From assembly GCF_012932215.1 (NCBI RefSeq), contig NZ_CP048788.1:992001-1056000 (forward strand): a stretch of 64,000 bases of DNA. Direction: 5' to 3'. Position numbers and translations under genes: made by a program. Below are positions 1 to 9,550 of this stretch, in pieces. The first letter of the stretch is position 1; each line of letters opens with the position of its first letter. The notes under the pieces are model-generated. The model saw only the letters and a program-made list of their open reading frames with translations, was not told the DNA's origin and did no database searches. The stretch is from Roseobacter ponti (lineage in GTDB: Bacteria > Pseudomonadota > Alphaproteobacteria > Rhodobacterales > Rhodobacteraceae).

Positions 1-218
1 AGACCCTGGCGCTCAGCCAGGTGGTGCAGTCAGTGCTGTTGTGGTCGGATCTGGCGTTCCGTGACCGCTCGCCACTGGCCGTGTCCGGCGAAAAGACCAT
101 TCTGCGCCCTGATATTGCGGCGCTGATCCGGGCGGCTTACGATCCGGCGATCCCGTCTGCGGCAACCGATCCTGGCCTCGCGCTGCGTCTCGCCGCCCGG
201 GTGGGACTTTTGCAATGA
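1..218 (+). CDS. C-terminal part of an unrecognised protein (5' truncated)
   Basis: The reading frame is open from the window edge (first full codon at 3) to a TGA at 216-218, giving about 71 C-terminal residues; the true start lies upstream. No family motif is recognisable. The stop overlaps the ATG of the next gene (ATGA), which argues for translational coupling and for this being a real gene end at the head of the ybgC-tol cluster. In related genomes genes such as ruvB lie upstream of ybgC, but this tail cannot be assigned to them from the sequence. Confidence 0.6.
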   Translation, partial: TLALSQVVQSVLLWSDLAFRDRSPLAVSGEKTILRPDIAALIRAAYDPAIPSAATDPGLALRLAARVGLLQ

Positions 219-568
219 GCCTGCCTGAGCCTTTGAGCTTTGCCCGCGACTGGCAGGCGGCCTGGAACAGTCACGACCTCGACCGTGTTCTGGCCAGATA
301 CACCGACGATATCCGGTTCCGCTCAAGCAAGGCGCAGACGCTGGTGGGGCGGGGGCTGATTGAGGGTAAAGACGCGCTGCGCGACTACTGGCGTCAGGCG
401 CTGGAGGCGCAGCCGACGCTGGCCTTCCGGGTGCAGGATGTATTCGGAGGGTATCAGATGATTGTCATTACCTACCTCAATCACCGCGATGTGCTGGCTG
501 CGGAGACGCTTTATTTCAACGAGGAGGGGCTCGTTTACCGCGCCGCCGCCTCGCACCGGGATATCTGA
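215..568 (+). CDS. SnoaL-like / NTF2-fold protein
   Basis: 117 residues with the look of a compact SnoaL-like (NTF2 superfamily) domain. An N-terminal helix (FARDWQAAWNSHDLDRVLA) is followed by 'YTDDIRFRS', a 'GRGLIEGKDALRDYWRQAL' helix and beta strands to the end. Such domains bind small hydrophobic ligands or act as isomerases or cyclases; the ligand here cannot be told. It overlaps the preceding gene by ATGA and ends 4 bases before the ybgC start, so it is probably co-transcribed with the tol genes. Its presence next to ybgC is genomic context only and does not prove a Tol-related job. Confidence 0.75.
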   Translation: MSLPEPLSFARDWQAAWNSHDLDRVLARYTDDIRFRSSKAQTLVGRGLIEGKDALRDYWRQALEAQPTLAFRVQDVFGGYQMIVITYLNHRDVLAAETLYFNEEGLVYRAAASHRDI

Positions 569-572
569 GCCG

Positions 573-968
573 ATGCATCGTTTCGAGGTCCGGGTTTATT
601 ACGAAGACACCGACATGGCGGGCATCGTCTATTATGCCAATTATCTGCGCTTCATTGAGCGCGCGCGCAGCGACTGGGTGCGCGAGGCCGGTATCGACCA
701 GCTGGCGATGAAGGTGCAGGGCCTCGTGTTCGCGGTGCGCCGGGTTGAGGCGGATTACCTGCTGCCTGCGGTTTTCGACGATCAGCTTGAGGTACAGACC
801 ACCATCTCGCAAATGACACCGGCGCGCATGATCATGGCGCAGAAAGTCTGGCGGGGTGATGCCCTGCTTTTTCAGGCCGACGTGACGATTGTCTGCATCG
901 GAGCAGGTGGAAAACCGGCGCGTTTGCCAGCAGAACTCCGCTTACTGCCTGTCACGCCACCCACCTGA
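573..968 (+). CDS. ybgC: Tol-Pal-associated acyl-CoA thioesterase YbgC
   Basis: 131-residue hotdog-fold thioesterase. The N-terminus carries the family signature YEDTDMAGIVYYANYLRFIE, with the catalytic Asp in 'DTDMAG' followed by the Tyr/Asn active-site helix. YbgC enzymes hydrolyse acyl-CoA or acyl-ACP thioesters in the cytoplasm and are encoded with Tol-Pal genes in most Proteobacteria. The frame is open further upstream (to 462), but the family begins right at the MHRFEVRVYYEDTD segment and the upstream part overlaps the SnoaL gene, so the ATG at 573 is chosen. tolQ follows after about 100 bases. Confidence 0.95.
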   Translation: MHRFEVRVYYEDTDMAGIVYYANYLRFIERARSDWVREAGIDQLAMKVQGLVFAVRRVEADYLLPAVFDDQLEVQTTISQMTPARMIMAQKVWRGDALLFQADVTIVCIGAGGKPARLPAELRLLPVTPPT

Positions 969-1066
969 CAGCATAGTGATAGCAATCTGTCTTGCGCTGG
1001 GTTAGGGTCCTGAGACAATGGAGCCGGAAAACCGGCCCACGGCGGTATTGAGCAAAGAGCAGGCAT

Positions 1067-1762
1067 ATGGAAGCAGAGACGCTGGCACTGGCGCATGAGA
1101 TTGATTTCTCATTTTTCGGGCTGTTCGCCCGTGCGACCCTCATCGTAAAAATCGTGATGATCATGCTGATCGTGGCCTCGTTCTGGTCCTGGTCCATCAT
1201 TGTCATCAAACTGATCCAGTACCGGCGCGCGCGCGCCGAGGCTGCGGTTTTCGATCAGGCCTTCTGGTCGGGCGAACCACTGGATTCGCTCTTTGAGCAG
1301 ACCGGGCCTGCCCCCTCAGGCAGTGCGGAGAAGATATTTGCCGCCGGCATGACCGAATGGCAGCGCTCGCACCGTGATGACGGCGGGCTGATTGCCGGGG
1401 CCACCGCGCGCATCGACCGTTCGATGGATGTGGCGATAAACAAAGAGGCAGAATATCTGCGCAACGGGCTGACCGTGCTGGCAACGGTAGGCTCCTCGGC
1501 ACCTTTTATCGGGCTTTTCGGCACGGTAATCGGCATTATGAACGCCTTTATCGAGATTGCCGAGCAGCAGAACACAAACCTTGCGGTTGTGGCACCCGGT
1601 ATTGCAGAGGCGCTTCTGGCCACCGGTCTGGGTCTTCTGGCCGCGATCCCGGCGGTAATATTCTATAACAAGCTGAGTTCGGATGCCGATCATATCCTCG
1701 GGGGCTACGAATCCTTTGCGGATGAGTTTGCCACCATCCTCAGCCGCCAGCTGGACAGCTGA
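1067..1762 (+). CDS. tolQ: Tol-Pal system proton channel protein TolQ
   Basis: 231 residues, MotA/TolQ/ExbB family, inner membrane. One transmembrane segment lies near residues 23-45 (ATLIVKIVMIMLIVASFWSW). Two more lie near 140-160 (VGSSAPFIGLFGTVIGIM) and 175-200 (IAEALLATGLGLLAAIPAVIF), which together form the proton channel with TolR. The complex energises TolA and outer-membrane constriction at division. The gap to tolR is 3 bases. About 98 bases separate it from ybgC, leaving room for a promoter, though I cannot place one firmly. Confidence 0.97.
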   Translation: MEAETLALAHEIDFSFFGLFARATLIVKIVMIMLIVASFWSWSIIVIKLIQYRRARAEAAVFDQAFWSGEPLDSLFEQTGPAPSGSAEKIFAAGMTEWQRSHRDDGGLIAGATARIDRSMDVAINKEAEYLRNGLTVLATVGSSAPFIGLFGTVIGIMNAFIEIAEQQNTNLAVVAPGIAEALLATGLGLLAAIPAVIFYNKLSSDADHILGGYESFADEFATILSRQLDS

Positions 1763-1765
1763 GCG

Positions 1766-2257
1766 ATGGGTGCCGGTGTCATGCAAAAGCAGGGCGGGGC
1801 CACCAAACGGCGCCGCCGCACCTCGCGGGCGCAGCCGATGGCCGAGATCAACGTCACGCCCTTTGTCGATGTGATGCTGGTGCTGCTCATTATCTTTATG
1901 GTGGCAGCACCGCTGCTCACAGTGGGGGTGCCGGTGGAGCTGCCGAAAACGGCGGCCGGGGCGCTGCCGACGGATCAGGAAGAGCCGCTGACGGTAACCA
2001 TTCTGGCGGATGGCAGCATTCAGATCCAGACCACTGAGACTGCGGGCAATGAGCTCGTCCCGAAGCTGCGGGCGATTGCGGCAGAACGTACCTCTGACCG
2101 GGTATTCCTGCGTGCGGACGGCGCTGTGCCGTATCTGCGGGTGATGGAGGTCATGGGCGCTCTGAATGCCGGCGGGTTCTCCAACATCGGTCTGGTGACC
2201 GATATCGGCGGGCCGACGCTTGACGGCACCGACGCGCCCGGCGGTACGGGGCAGTAG
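1766..2257 (+). CDS. tolR: Tol-Pal system protein TolR (ExbD family)
   Basis: 163 residues. The N-terminal cytoplasmic tail ends in the family sequence 'MAEINVTPFVDVMLVLLIIF', including the conserved Asp of the single membrane helix that takes part in proton conduction with TolQ. A periplasmic ExbD domain fills the rest. The C-terminal 20 residues are Gly/Asp/Thr-rich and probably disordered. Start at ATG 1766, 3 bases after tolQ; an in-frame ATG at 1781 is an alternative. Part of the ybgC-tolQRAB-pal-cpoB operon. Confidence 0.96.
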   Translation: MGAGVMQKQGGATKRRRRTSRAQPMAEINVTPFVDVMLVLLIIFMVAAPLLTVGVPVELPKTAAGALPTDQEEPLTVTILADGSIQIQTTETAGNELVPKLRAIAAERTSDRVFLRADGAVPYLRVMEVMGALNAGGFSNIGLVTDIGGPTLDGTDAPGGTGQ

Positions 2258-2266
2258 GGCGCGGCG

Positions 2267-3397
2267 GTGCATACCGGCCATTACATATCGGGTGCGGGGC
2301 ATCTGGTCCTGCTGGGCTGGCTGGCCTTTGGCGACGTGTTTGCGGCTGAGCCTCTGCCCTTTGAGATGTCTGAGGTCTCCGTGATCTCGGGCGATGAGTA
2401 TGCGGCGATGGTGGCGGCAGCCCGGTCGCCGCAATCGGTCACGGAAGTTGCCCAGCCTGCGAGCCCGGAGGTCACGCCCGATGCGCCGGAAGTATCCTCG
2501 GCACCAGATGAACAGACCGAGACGACCCCTCCCGCCCCGGCAGAGACGCCGAGCGAGGAAACACCCCCTGATGTCACCCAGATCACGCCGCCGCCACCGC
2601 AGGCCGATGTGAGCGACCAGGCGCCTGAACTGCCACAGCCCCCGGCGGATGTGGCCGTCGATGTGCCGCAGATCAGCGATACCGCCGTGCCCGAAGCGGT
2701 GGACCGCGTGGCACCGGAGGCGGTTGCACAACCAGACCCCGAAGCGATCCCCGATCCGGTGGAGCAGGAAGCCGTGGCTCAGGATGAAACCGGCGCGCAG
2801 GAACAGGAGCCCGCAGAGGCCACCGCCCCCGAGGCGGCCGCGACCGAGATCGTAACGGAGGCCGAAAAACCGGCCAGCACGCTGACAACCAGCCCGCGTC
2901 CGCCGGCCCGACCCAAGGCGCCGGCACCGCAGACGGTGGCGCAGCGCGCGCCCGATGCAACACCCGCGCCGGCACAGCCTGCCGAAACACCGGGACCCGC
3001 CTCCGATGCGCTGAATGATGCGCTTGCAGAAGCACTGGAGACGCCGTCTTCTGCGCCATCCGTGCCCAGCGGCCCGCCGCTGACCGCAGGTGAAAAGGAA
3101 ACCCTGCGCGTGGCCGTATCCAACTGCTGGAACGTCGGATCACTTTCGACTGATGCGCTGCGGACAACAGTTGTGGTCATCGTATCCATGACGCAGGATG
3201 GGAAACCGGTGACAGGCTCGATTGCAATGGCCTCCAGTTCCGGCGGGTCGGATACTGCCGCGCGCCAGGCTTTTGAGGCGGCACGCCGGGCGATTATTCG
3301 CTGCGGGGCCTCCGGCTTTGATCTGCCGGCTGAGAAATACGGCCAGTGGCAGGAAATTGAAATGACGTTCAATCCTGAAAGGATGCGTGTCAAATGA
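2267..3397 (+). CDS. tolA: Tol-Pal system protein TolA (GTG start)
   Basis: 376 residues with the TolA layout. An N-terminal membrane anchor (about residues 8-28) is followed by a long Pro/Ala/Glu-rich low-complexity spacer (about 50-265). A compact C-terminal domain (about 270-376) starts near '[20 protein letters not shown]', characteristic of alphaproteobacterial TolA. It bridges the TolQR motor to Pal/TolB at the outer membrane. The start is GTG at 2267, 9 bases after the tolR stop; [11 protein letters not shown] follows directly. The end overlaps tolB by ATGA (3394-3397), so translation is probably coupled. The spacer composition makes sequence-based homology weak there. Confidence 0.92.
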   Translation: MHTGHYISGAGHLVLLGWLAFGDVFAAEPLPFEMSEVSVISGDEYAAMVAAARSPQSVTEVAQPASPEVTPDAPEVSSAPDEQTETTPPAPAETPSEETPPDVTQITPPPPQADVSDQAPELPQPPADVAVDVPQISDTAVPEAVDRVAPEAVAQPDPEAIPDPVEQEAVAQDETGAQEQEPAEATAPEAAATEIVTEAEKPASTLTTSPRPPARPKAPAPQTVAQRAPDATPAPAQPAETPGPASDALNDALAEALETPSSAPSVPSGPPLTAGEKETLRVAVSNCWNVGSLSTDALRTTVVVIVSMTQDGKPVTGSIAMASSSGGSDTAARQAFEAARRAIIRCGASGFDLPAEKYGQWQEIEMTFNPERMRVK

Positions 3398-4722
3398 GAC
3401 TTCAGGCATTTTTCACCGGGCTTGCGATGGCGCTGAGCCTGGTTGCGGCCCCGCCGGTGCCGGCACAGGACGGCCCGCTGCGCATTGAGATCACCGAGGG
3501 GGTAATTGAGCCGCTGCCCTTTGCCCTGCCGGTCTTTGAGGCTGAAACCGCCGGCGCCGGAGATCTGGCCGCACAGATCAGCCAGGTGGTCTCTGCCGAT
3601 CTTATCGGCACCGGGCTTTTCCGCGAAATCCCGGCCTCGGCCTTCATCAGTAATGTCAGCAGTTTTGCAGCACCGGTGCAGTACGCGGACTGGAAAGCGA
3701 TCAACGCTCAGGCGCTGATCACCGGGGCGGCTGCGGTGAACGGCGGGCAGCTGACCGTGAAATTCCGGCTTTATGATGTGTTCTCCGGGGCCGAGATGGG
3801 CTCGGGCCTGCAGTTCTCCGGCACGCCCGAGGGCTGGCGGCGTATGGCACATAAAGTGGCCGATGCGGTTTACAGCCGGATCACCGGCGAAGGCGCCTAT
3901 TTCGACAGCCGCGTGGCCTATGTGGCTGAAACCGGACCCAAGGATGCCCGGCGTAAACGGATCGGCATCATGGATTATGATGGCGCCAATGTGCAGTATC
4001 TCACGGGCGACGAGTCCATTGTGCTCGCGCCGCGGTTCTCGCCCGACGGGCGCAGCATCCTCTATACAAGCTATGAGACAGGGTATCCGCGCATCTATCT
4101 GCTCGACGTGGCGTCGGTACAGCGCCGGGCGCTGGAAAGCCAGGAAGGCACGATGAGCTTTGCGCCGCGCTTTGCCCCTGACGGGCAGCGCATCGTCTTT
4201 TCGCTGAGCCAGGGCGGCAATACTGATATCTACGCGCTCAATCTGAGTGGTGGCGCGCCGGTGCGCCTGACCTCCGCGCCGTCAATTGAGACAGCGCCAA
4301 GTTTCTCACCCGATGGCAGCCGGATCGTTTTTGAGAGCGATCGTTCGGGCTCCCAGCAGCTTTACATCATGCCATCGACAGGTGGCGAGGCGACGCGCAT
4401 TTCCTTCGGCCCCGGACGCTACGGCACACCGGTCTGGTCACCGCGCGGCGATCTCATTGCCTTCACCAAGCAGAACGGCGGGCGGTTTCACATCGGGGTG
4501 ATGCGCACGGATGGCGGTGAAGAGCGGCTTCTGACGGCGTCCTTCCTTGATGAGGGGCCGACCTGGGCGCCCAACGGCCGGGTGATCATGTTTACCCGCG
4601 AAACCCAGGGCGAGGGTGGGCGGTCATCGCTTTACTCGGTTGATATCACCGGTCGGAACCTGCGTCCTGTGCGCACTCCGGAGGGTGGATCTGACCCGTC
4701 CTGGTCGCCGCTGCTGGAATAA
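3394..4722 (+). CDS. tolB: Tol-Pal system periplasmic beta-propeller TolB
   Basis: 442 residues. A signal peptide (about 1-24, cleavage near PVPAQ-D) directs it to the periplasm. The N-terminal TolB_N domain (about 28-160) precedes a WD40-like beta-propeller (about 185-440). The propeller's repeated blades are visible as '[12 protein letters not shown]', '[11 protein letters not shown]', '[12 protein letters not shown]', '[11 protein letters not shown]' and '[11 protein letters not shown]'. TolB binds Pal and TolA. It overlaps tolA by four bases; pal follows after about 90 bases, so pal may have its own promoter. Confidence 0.97.
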   Translation: MRLQAFFTGLAMALSLVAAPPVPAQDGPLRIEITEGVIEPLPFALPVFEAETAGAGDLAAQISQVVSADLIGTGLFREIPASAFISNVSSFAAPVQYADWKAINAQALITGAAAVNGGQLTVKFRLYDVFSGAEMGSGLQFSGTPEGWRRMAHKVADAVYSRITGEGAYFDSRVAYVAETGPKDARRKRIGIMDYDGANVQYLTGDESIVLAPRFSPDGRSILYTSYETGYPRIYLLDVASVQRRALESQEGTMSFAPRFAPDGQRIVFSLSQGGNTDIYALNLSGGAPVRLTSAPSIETAPSFSPDGSRIVFESDRSGSQQLYIMPSTGGEATRISFGPGRYGTPVWSPRGDLIAFTKQNGGRFHIGVMRTDGGEERLLTASFLDEGPTWAPNGRVIMFTRETQGEGGRSSLYSVDITGRNLRPVRTPEGGSDPSWSPLLE

Positions 4723-4813
4723 AACGATGCGCGGCGCCCCGTTCCCATGACGGTGGTGCTGTGCTAGAAGCTGAGACAATAATAAGAGCAATCAGAGCTG
4801 AGAGACACAGAGC

Positions 4814-5326
4814 ATGAAACTGACAACAAAAATCTTTCTTCTGGTGGCCGGCCTTGCGCTGGCAGCCTGTACAAATCCTGACCGCTTCGGTGCAGACGGC
4901 GCCGGCGGAGCGGGCGGTATCGGTGGTCCGCTGGTGCCCGGCAGCGCCAATGACCCGACCTCTACGGCATACTTCAACCAGACCGTGGGCGACCGCGTCC
5001 TGTTTGCCGTGGATCAGTCCGACGTCACCTCTGAGGGTCAGGTCACCCTGGACGGGCAGGCGCAGTGGTTGCTGACCAACACCGATTACACCGCCGTTAT
5101 CGAAGGTCACGCAGACGAGCAGGGCACCCGGGAATATAACGTCGCTCTGGGCGCGCGCCGCGCCAATGCCGTGCGTGAATACCTGATCTCCCGCGGGGTC
5201 GCGGGCAACCGGCTGCGCACCGTCAGCTATGGTAAAGAGCGCCCCATCGAGATCTGCAGCAACGAGGCCTGCTATGCCAAGAACCGCCGCGCGGTTACGG
5301 TGCTGGCCGCCGGTCTGACGGGGTAA
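4814..5326 (+). CDS. pal: Peptidoglycan-associated lipoprotein Pal
   Basis: 170 residues. The signal sequence ends in a lipobox LALAAC with the lipidated Cys at residue 19. A Gly-rich linker follows, then an OmpA-like peptidoglycan-binding domain (about 58-168) with the signature 'IEGHADEQGTREYNVALGAR' followed by 'RANAVREYLISRGV'. It anchors the outer membrane to peptidoglycan and partners TolB/TolA. cpoB begins 4 bases downstream. Length and domain order are standard. Confidence 0.97.
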   Translation: MKLTTKIFLLVAGLALAACTNPDRFGADGAGGAGGIGGPLVPGSANDPTSTAYFNQTVGDRVLFAVDQSDVTSEGQVTLDGQAQWLLTNTDYTAVIEGHADEQGTREYNVALGARRANAVREYLISRGVAGNRLRTVSYGKERPIEICSNEACYAKNRRAVTVLAAGLTG

Positions 5327-5330
5327 TCTC

Positions 5331-6179
5331 ATGCGCCTGATCGCCACCCTTTTCGTGTCAGTTGCTCTGCTGGTCCCGGCCGCAGAGGCGCAGGACCGCG
5401 ACCAGACCCTTGCGGATATCCGCCAGGAGCTGAACGTTCTTTACGTGGACATGCAGAGGCTGCGGCGCGAGCTTTCCACAACCGGCGCGCCAACCGTTCA
5501 GAATGGCGGCGGATCGGTGCTTGAAAGGGTCGCGGCGATCGAATCCGAACTGCAGCGCCTGACCTCTAAAACCGAAGAGATCGAGTTTCGCATCAACCGG
5601 ATTGTCGAGGACGGCACCAACCGGATCGGGGATCTTGAATTCCGGCTTGTCGAACTGGAAGGCGGCGATATCGGCAGCCTTGGTGAAACCACAACACTTG
5701 GCGGGGACAGCGGTGCACCGCAGGGCGGGAACGCCGCACCCGTCACAGGCGGCGGTGCTGCGCCGGTGGTTGATCCCGGCACGGGCATGCAGCTTGCCGT
5801 TGGCGAAGAGGATGATTTCAAGCGGGCGCAGCAGTCTCTGGCCAACGAAGACTACCGTACGGCGGCCGATCAGTTTGCCAGCTTCAAAGATACCTATCCG
5901 GGCAGCCCTCTGGCCGCCGGTGCCGGGCTCGGTCGCGGTGAAGCGCTCGAAAAAACCGGTGATGTGAAAGAAGCCGCCCGGGCCTATCTTGACGGCTTCA
6001 GCGCGGACCCCACCGGTCCTGTTGCGGCTGAGGCGCTTTTCCGGCTTGGGCGGTCACTGGGCGCTCTTGGACAGACCAGTGAGGCCTGCCTCACGCTGCG
6101 CGAGGTCGAAGCCCGCTTTCCCGGAAACCCGTCTGTGTCCGAGGCGCAGGCTGAGATGGCTGCACTGAACTGCGGCTAA
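5331..6179 (+). CDS. cpoB: Cell division coordinator CpoB / YbgF
   Basis: 282 residues. A signal peptide (cleavage near AAEAQ-D) is followed by an N-terminal coiled coil (about 22-105, heptad-like, trimerising in the family) and a Gly/Ala linker (about 120-150). C-terminal TPR repeats (about 162-280: 'DDFKRAQQSLANEDYRTAAD', 'GRGEALEKTGDVKEAARAYL', 'ALFRLGRSLGALGQTSEACL') complete it. CpoB coordinates Tol-mediated outer-membrane constriction with septal peptidoglycan synthesis. It closes the tol-pal group; tilS starts 3 bases later. Confidence 0.95.
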   Translation: MRLIATLFVSVALLVPAAEAQDRDQTLADIRQELNVLYVDMQRLRRELSTTGAPTVQNGGGSVLERVAAIESELQRLTSKTEEIEFRINRIVEDGTNRIGDLEFRLVELEGGDIGSLGETTTLGGDSGAPQGGNAAPVTGGGAAPVVDPGTGMQLAVGEEDDFKRAQQSLANEDYRTAADQFASFKDTYPGSPLAAGAGLGRGEALEKTGDVKEAARAYLDGFSADPTGPVAAEALFRLGRSLGALGQTSEACLTLREVEARFPGNPSVSEAQAEMAALNCG

Positions 6180-6182
6180 GCC

Positions 6183-7430
6183 ATGTCCGCTGAGCTTATC
6201 AGCGCGGTACGGGATCATTTACCGACCGCACTGCCCGGCAGGCTTGGGGTGGCGGTATCAGGCGGCAGCGACTCACTCGCTTTGCTGTCCCTTCTGCAGG
6301 AGATTTGCGCCGGCACAGCGACAACGCTTTTGGCTGTGACTGTGGATCACGGGTTGCGGCCCGGGGCAGCCCGCGAAGCCGCAGGTGTGGCGAGGCACTG
6401 CGCGCAGCTGAAAATCGCACATGAAACCCTTGTCTGGTCCGGGTGGGACGGCCAGGGCAACACACAGGACGCTGCCCGTCGCGCACGCTATGGCCTGATT
6501 GCGGGTTGGGCGCAGAAAGAAAATATTCCTGCGGTGGCACTCGGGCATACACTGAACGATCAGGCGGAAACCGTCCTGATGCGGCTCGCACGGGGTGCAG
6601 GTGTCGACGGGCTGTCGGCGATGTCGGTGCGGCGTGAAGCGCACGGGGTGGCCTGGCTGCGGCCCTTGCTCGGCACCGGGCGGGACAGGCTCCGAGAATA
6701 CCTGTCGGCCAAAGGCATCGTCTGGTCAGACGATCCCTCGAACGATGATGACCGCTATGACCGCATCCGGGCGCGTCGTGCGCTGGAGGTGCTGTCTCCG
6801 CTGGGACTTGATCCGCAGGTGCTCTGCGCGGTTGCGGACAACATGCGCAGCACCCGCGATGCGCTGGACCGGCACCTGATCGAAAAAGCGCACGACATCG
6901 TGACTGTCACTGCCGGTGCGGTCTGCATTGACCGTGCGGGGCTGGTGTCTTTGCCGGAGGAGACCCGGCGGCGTCTGCTCTCAGGTGTGCTGCGCTGGAT
7001 CGGTGGTGCGGCATATGCGCCGCGTGCGTCTGCTGTCGCGGCCTTTGCGCAGGCGCTTGAAGAAGAGGCGAGTGCCACACTGGCGGGCTGTCATGCGCGC
7101 CGGGTGAAAGAGACGGTGTGGATCTTCCGTGAATTCCGCGCAGTGGCTGGTCTGGAGACTTCGCACGATGCCGCATGGGATGATCGCTGGCGGCTCAGCG
7201 GGCCGGTTCCGCCCGAGGGGGCAACACTCCGGGCGCTTGGCGATGCGGGCCTGAAAGACTGCCCCGACCGGCGCGCCGCCGGACTGCCGCGCGACCTGCA
7301 GCGTGCGTCGCCCGGGCTGTGGCTGGGCGAGAGGCTTCTTTGCGCGCCGCAGGCCGGTCTTCAGGCAGACTGGCAGATCCGTGCAGAAGGCACGCGGGAT
7401 GCCTTCTTTGCCGCACTTTTATCGCATTGA
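6183..7430 (+). CDS. tilS: tRNA(Ile)-lysidine synthetase TilS
   Basis: 415 residues. The PP-loop ATP pyrophosphatase motif SGGSDS sits at residues 26-31, followed by 'TVDHGLRPGA' and the 'GHTLNDQAETVLMRLARGAG' helix, all typical of TilS. The enzyme converts C34 of the CAU-anticodon tRNA-Ile to lysidine, so it reads AUA. It is normally essential. The C-terminal third is divergent and lacks an obvious TilS_C domain, as in many alphaproteobacteria. It lies between cpoB and ftsH, a common order in this group. Confidence 0.94.
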   Translation: MSAELISAVRDHLPTALPGRLGVAVSGGSDSLALLSLLQEICAGTATTLLAVTVDHGLRPGAAREAAGVARHCAQLKIAHETLVWSGWDGQGNTQDAARRARYGLIAGWAQKENIPAVALGHTLNDQAETVLMRLARGAGVDGLSAMSVRREAHGVAWLRPLLGTGRDRLREYLSAKGIVWSDDPSNDDDRYDRIRARRALEVLSPLGLDPQVLCAVADNMRSTRDALDRHLIEKAHDIVTVTAGAVCIDRAGLVSLPEETRRRLLSGVLRWIGGAAYAPRASAVAAFAQALEEEASATLAGCHARRVKETVWIFREFRAVAGLETSHDAAWDDRWRLSGPVPPEGATLRALGDAGLKDCPDRRAAGLPRDLQRASPGLWLGERLLCAPQAGLQADWQIRAEGTRDAFFAALLSH

Positions 7431-7467
7431 AGATGTTGGATGAGTGTCTATCTTATCGACAACAAGA

Positions 7468-7473
7468 TATGAT
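7468..7473 (+). promoter_or_regulatory. Candidate -10 element ahead of ftsH
   Basis: TATGAT at 7468-7473 differs from the sigma-70 -10 consensus in one base and lies in the only AT-rich stretch between tilS and ftsH. No convincing -35 is seen at 16-18 bases. An inverted repeat (TATCTT 7449-7454 / AAGATA 7464-7469) overlaps it and could be an operator or chance. Weak evidence. Confidence 0.3.
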
Positions 7474-7511
7474 AGAGATGCGCAAACAGCGCAGTAATCA
7501 GGAGAATTTCC

Positions 7512-9437
7512 TTGGGTAACGCACGTAATATCGCCTTTTGGGTCGTATTGTTTCTGCTGATACTGGCATTGTTCAATCTGTTCAGTGGCTCAGGCAGTAC
7601 ACTGCAAAGCCGCGAGATCAGTTATTCCGAATTCGTCAACGCCGTCGAATCGGGCCAGGTCAGCAATGTCACCCTTGACGGAGAACAGGTTCGCTTCCGC
7701 CAGTCGGATGGTTCCGATTATGTGGCGATCCTGCCGTCGGATGCGGAAATCACGTCGCTTCTCATCGAAAACAACGTGCCGGTACGCGCGGAACAGCAAC
7801 AGCAGTCAGGTTTCCAGACCTTTCTGATGTCTCTTCTGCCCTTCCTGCTGCTCATCGGTGTGTGGATTTATTTCATGAATCGTATGCAGGGCGGCGGCAA
7901 AGGCGGCGCAATGGGCTTTGGTAAATCCAAAGCCAAGATGCTCACCGAGAAACATGGTCGCGTGACCTTTGACGACGTGGCCGGCATTGATGAAGCCAAA
8001 GAAGAGCTTGAGGAAATCGTTGAATTCCTGCGCAATCCGCAGAAATTCAGTCGTCTGGGTGGCAAAATCCCCAAAGGCGCATTGCTTGAGGGCCCTCCGG
8101 GTACCGGTAAAACACTGCTGGCGCGTGCGATTGCGGGCGAGGCGGGTGTGCCCTTCTTCACCATCTCCGGCTCTGACTTCGTCGAAATGTTCGTGGGCGT
8201 GGGTGCATCCCGTGTGCGCGATATGTTCGAGCAGGCCAAGAAAAACGCGCCCTGTATCGTGTTCATCGACGAGATCGACGCGGTCGGTCGTCACCGTGGC
8301 GCCGGCTATGGCGGCGGCAATGACGAGCGTGAACAGACGCTCAACCAGCTGCTCGTTGAGATGGACGGCTTTGAGGCCAATGAGGGCGTAATCATTATCG
8401 CCGCGACCAACCGAAAAGACGTGCTGGACCCTGCGCTCCTGCGTCCGGGCCGCTTTGACCGTCAGGTCACGGTCGGTAATCCGGACATTAAAGGTCGCGA
8501 GAAAATCCTCGGCGTGCATGCCCGCAAGACACCGCTGGGCCCTGACGTCGATCTGCGCATCATTGCGCGCGGCACGCCCGGTTTCTCCGGTGCGGATCTG
8601 GCCAACCTCGTGAACGAGGCGGCCCTCGGCGCGGCGCGCGTCGGCCGGCGGTTTGTGTCGATGATTGATTTCGAGAACGCCAAGGACAAGATCATGATGG
8701 GTGCGGAACGTCGCTCCATGGTCATGACCGATGCGCAAAAAGAGATGACCGCCTATCACGAGGCCGGTCACGCACTGGTGGGCATCAAGCTGCCGAAATG
8801 CGACCCGGTCTATAAGGCGACGATCATCCCGCGTGGTGGTGCGCTGGGTATGGTGATGAGCCTGCCGGAAATGGATCGTCTGAATATGTTCAAGGACGAA
8901 TGTCACCAGCGTCTCGCCATGACAATGGCCGGCAAGGCGGCAGAAATCCACAAATACGGACCGGAGGCTGTGTCGAACGGCCCTGCGGGCGACATCATGC
9001 AGGCTTCGGGCCTTGCCCGTGCCATGGTGCTGCGCTGGGGTATGTCGGATAAAGTCGGCAACATCGACTACTCCGAAGCGGCCGAAGGATACTCCGGGAA
9101 CACGGCCGGTTTCTCGGTTTCAGCGAATACCAAGGAGCTGATTGAGGAAGAGGTTCAGCGCTTTATCCAGGATGGTTATGAGTGGGCGCTGAAGATCATT
9201 CAGGAGAACGAGAAAGAATTCGAACGCCTTGCTCAGGGTCTGCTCGAGTATGAAACGCTCACCGGTGAAGAAATCAAACGTGTGATGAATGGCGAGCCAC
9301 CCGTGCCACCGTCTGACGAAGCCGACAAACCGGACAGTGGCTCAGCACCGAGCGTGACAGGCATTCCAAAAGCCAAGGTAAAGGGCAAAAAGGCGCCACC
9401 CTCCGATGATGGTATGGAACCTGAACCGTCGGCCTGA
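7512..9437 (+). CDS. ftsH: ATP-dependent zinc metalloprotease FtsH (TTG start)
   Basis: 641 residues. Two membrane helices (about 8-24 and 102-121) flank a periplasmic domain. The AAA module has Walker A GPPGTGKT (194-201), Walker B 'VFIDEID' and the second region of homology. The M41 protease domain has HEAGH near residue 418. FtsH degrades membrane and short-lived cytosolic proteins. The start is TTG at 7512, supported by AGGAGA seven bases upstream and by the family N-terminus 'GNARNIAFW'. The tail after about 600 is charged and low complexity. A strong terminator follows at 9470-9499. Confidence 0.97.
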   Translation: MGNARNIAFWVVLFLLILALFNLFSGSGSTLQSREISYSEFVNAVESGQVSNVTLDGEQVRFRQSDGSDYVAILPSDAEITSLLIENNVPVRAEQQQQSGFQTFLMSLLPFLLLIGVWIYFMNRMQGGGKGGAMGFGKSKAKMLTEKHGRVTFDDVAGIDEAKEELEEIVEFLRNPQKFSRLGGKIPKGALLEGPPGTGKTLLARAIAGEAGVPFFTISGSDFVEMFVGVGASRVRDMFEQAKKNAPCIVFIDEIDAVGRHRGAGYGGGNDEREQTLNQLLVEMDGFEANEGVIIIAATNRKDVLDPALLRPGRFDRQVTVGNPDIKGREKILGVHARKTPLGPDVDLRIIARGTPGFSGADLANLVNEAALGAARVGRRFVSMIDFENAKDKIMMGAERRSMVMTDAQKEMTAYHEAGHALVGIKLPKCDPVYKATIIPRGGALGMVMSLPEMDRLNMFKDECHQRLAMTMAGKAAEIHKYGPEAVSNGPAGDIMQASGLARAMVLRWGMSDKVGNIDYSEAAEGYSGNTAGFSVSANTKELIEEEVQRFIQDGYEWALKIIQENEKEFERLAQGLLEYETLTGEEIKRVMNGEPPVPPSDEADKPDSGSAPSVTGIPKAKVKGKKAPPSDDGMEPEPSA

Positions 9438-9469
9438 TTGCATGGCGCGCTGAAACGGAAAATAATGAC

Positions 9470-9499
9470 AGGCCCCGCTCCGGCGGGGTCTTTTCTTTT
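9470..9499 (+). terminator. Rho-independent terminator after ftsH
   Basis: A nine-pair GC-rich stem (AGGCCCCGC 9470-9478 / GCGGGGTCT 9483-9491, one G-T pair) with a TCCG loop is followed by TTTTCTTTT. It sits 33 bases after the ftsH stop and ends the tol-tilS-ftsH region. Confidence 0.9.
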
Positions 9500-9550
9500 G
9501 CGGCGGTTTCCCGGCAGAGTGGGGCAGATACCTGACCCGGAGATGTGCCC

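Noticed and set aside
1316-2731. 471-codon open frame on the minus strand across tolQ/tolR/tolA
   Set aside because: Antisense to three well-defined Tol genes; His/Arg-rich composition typical of GC-rich shadow frames; no domain.
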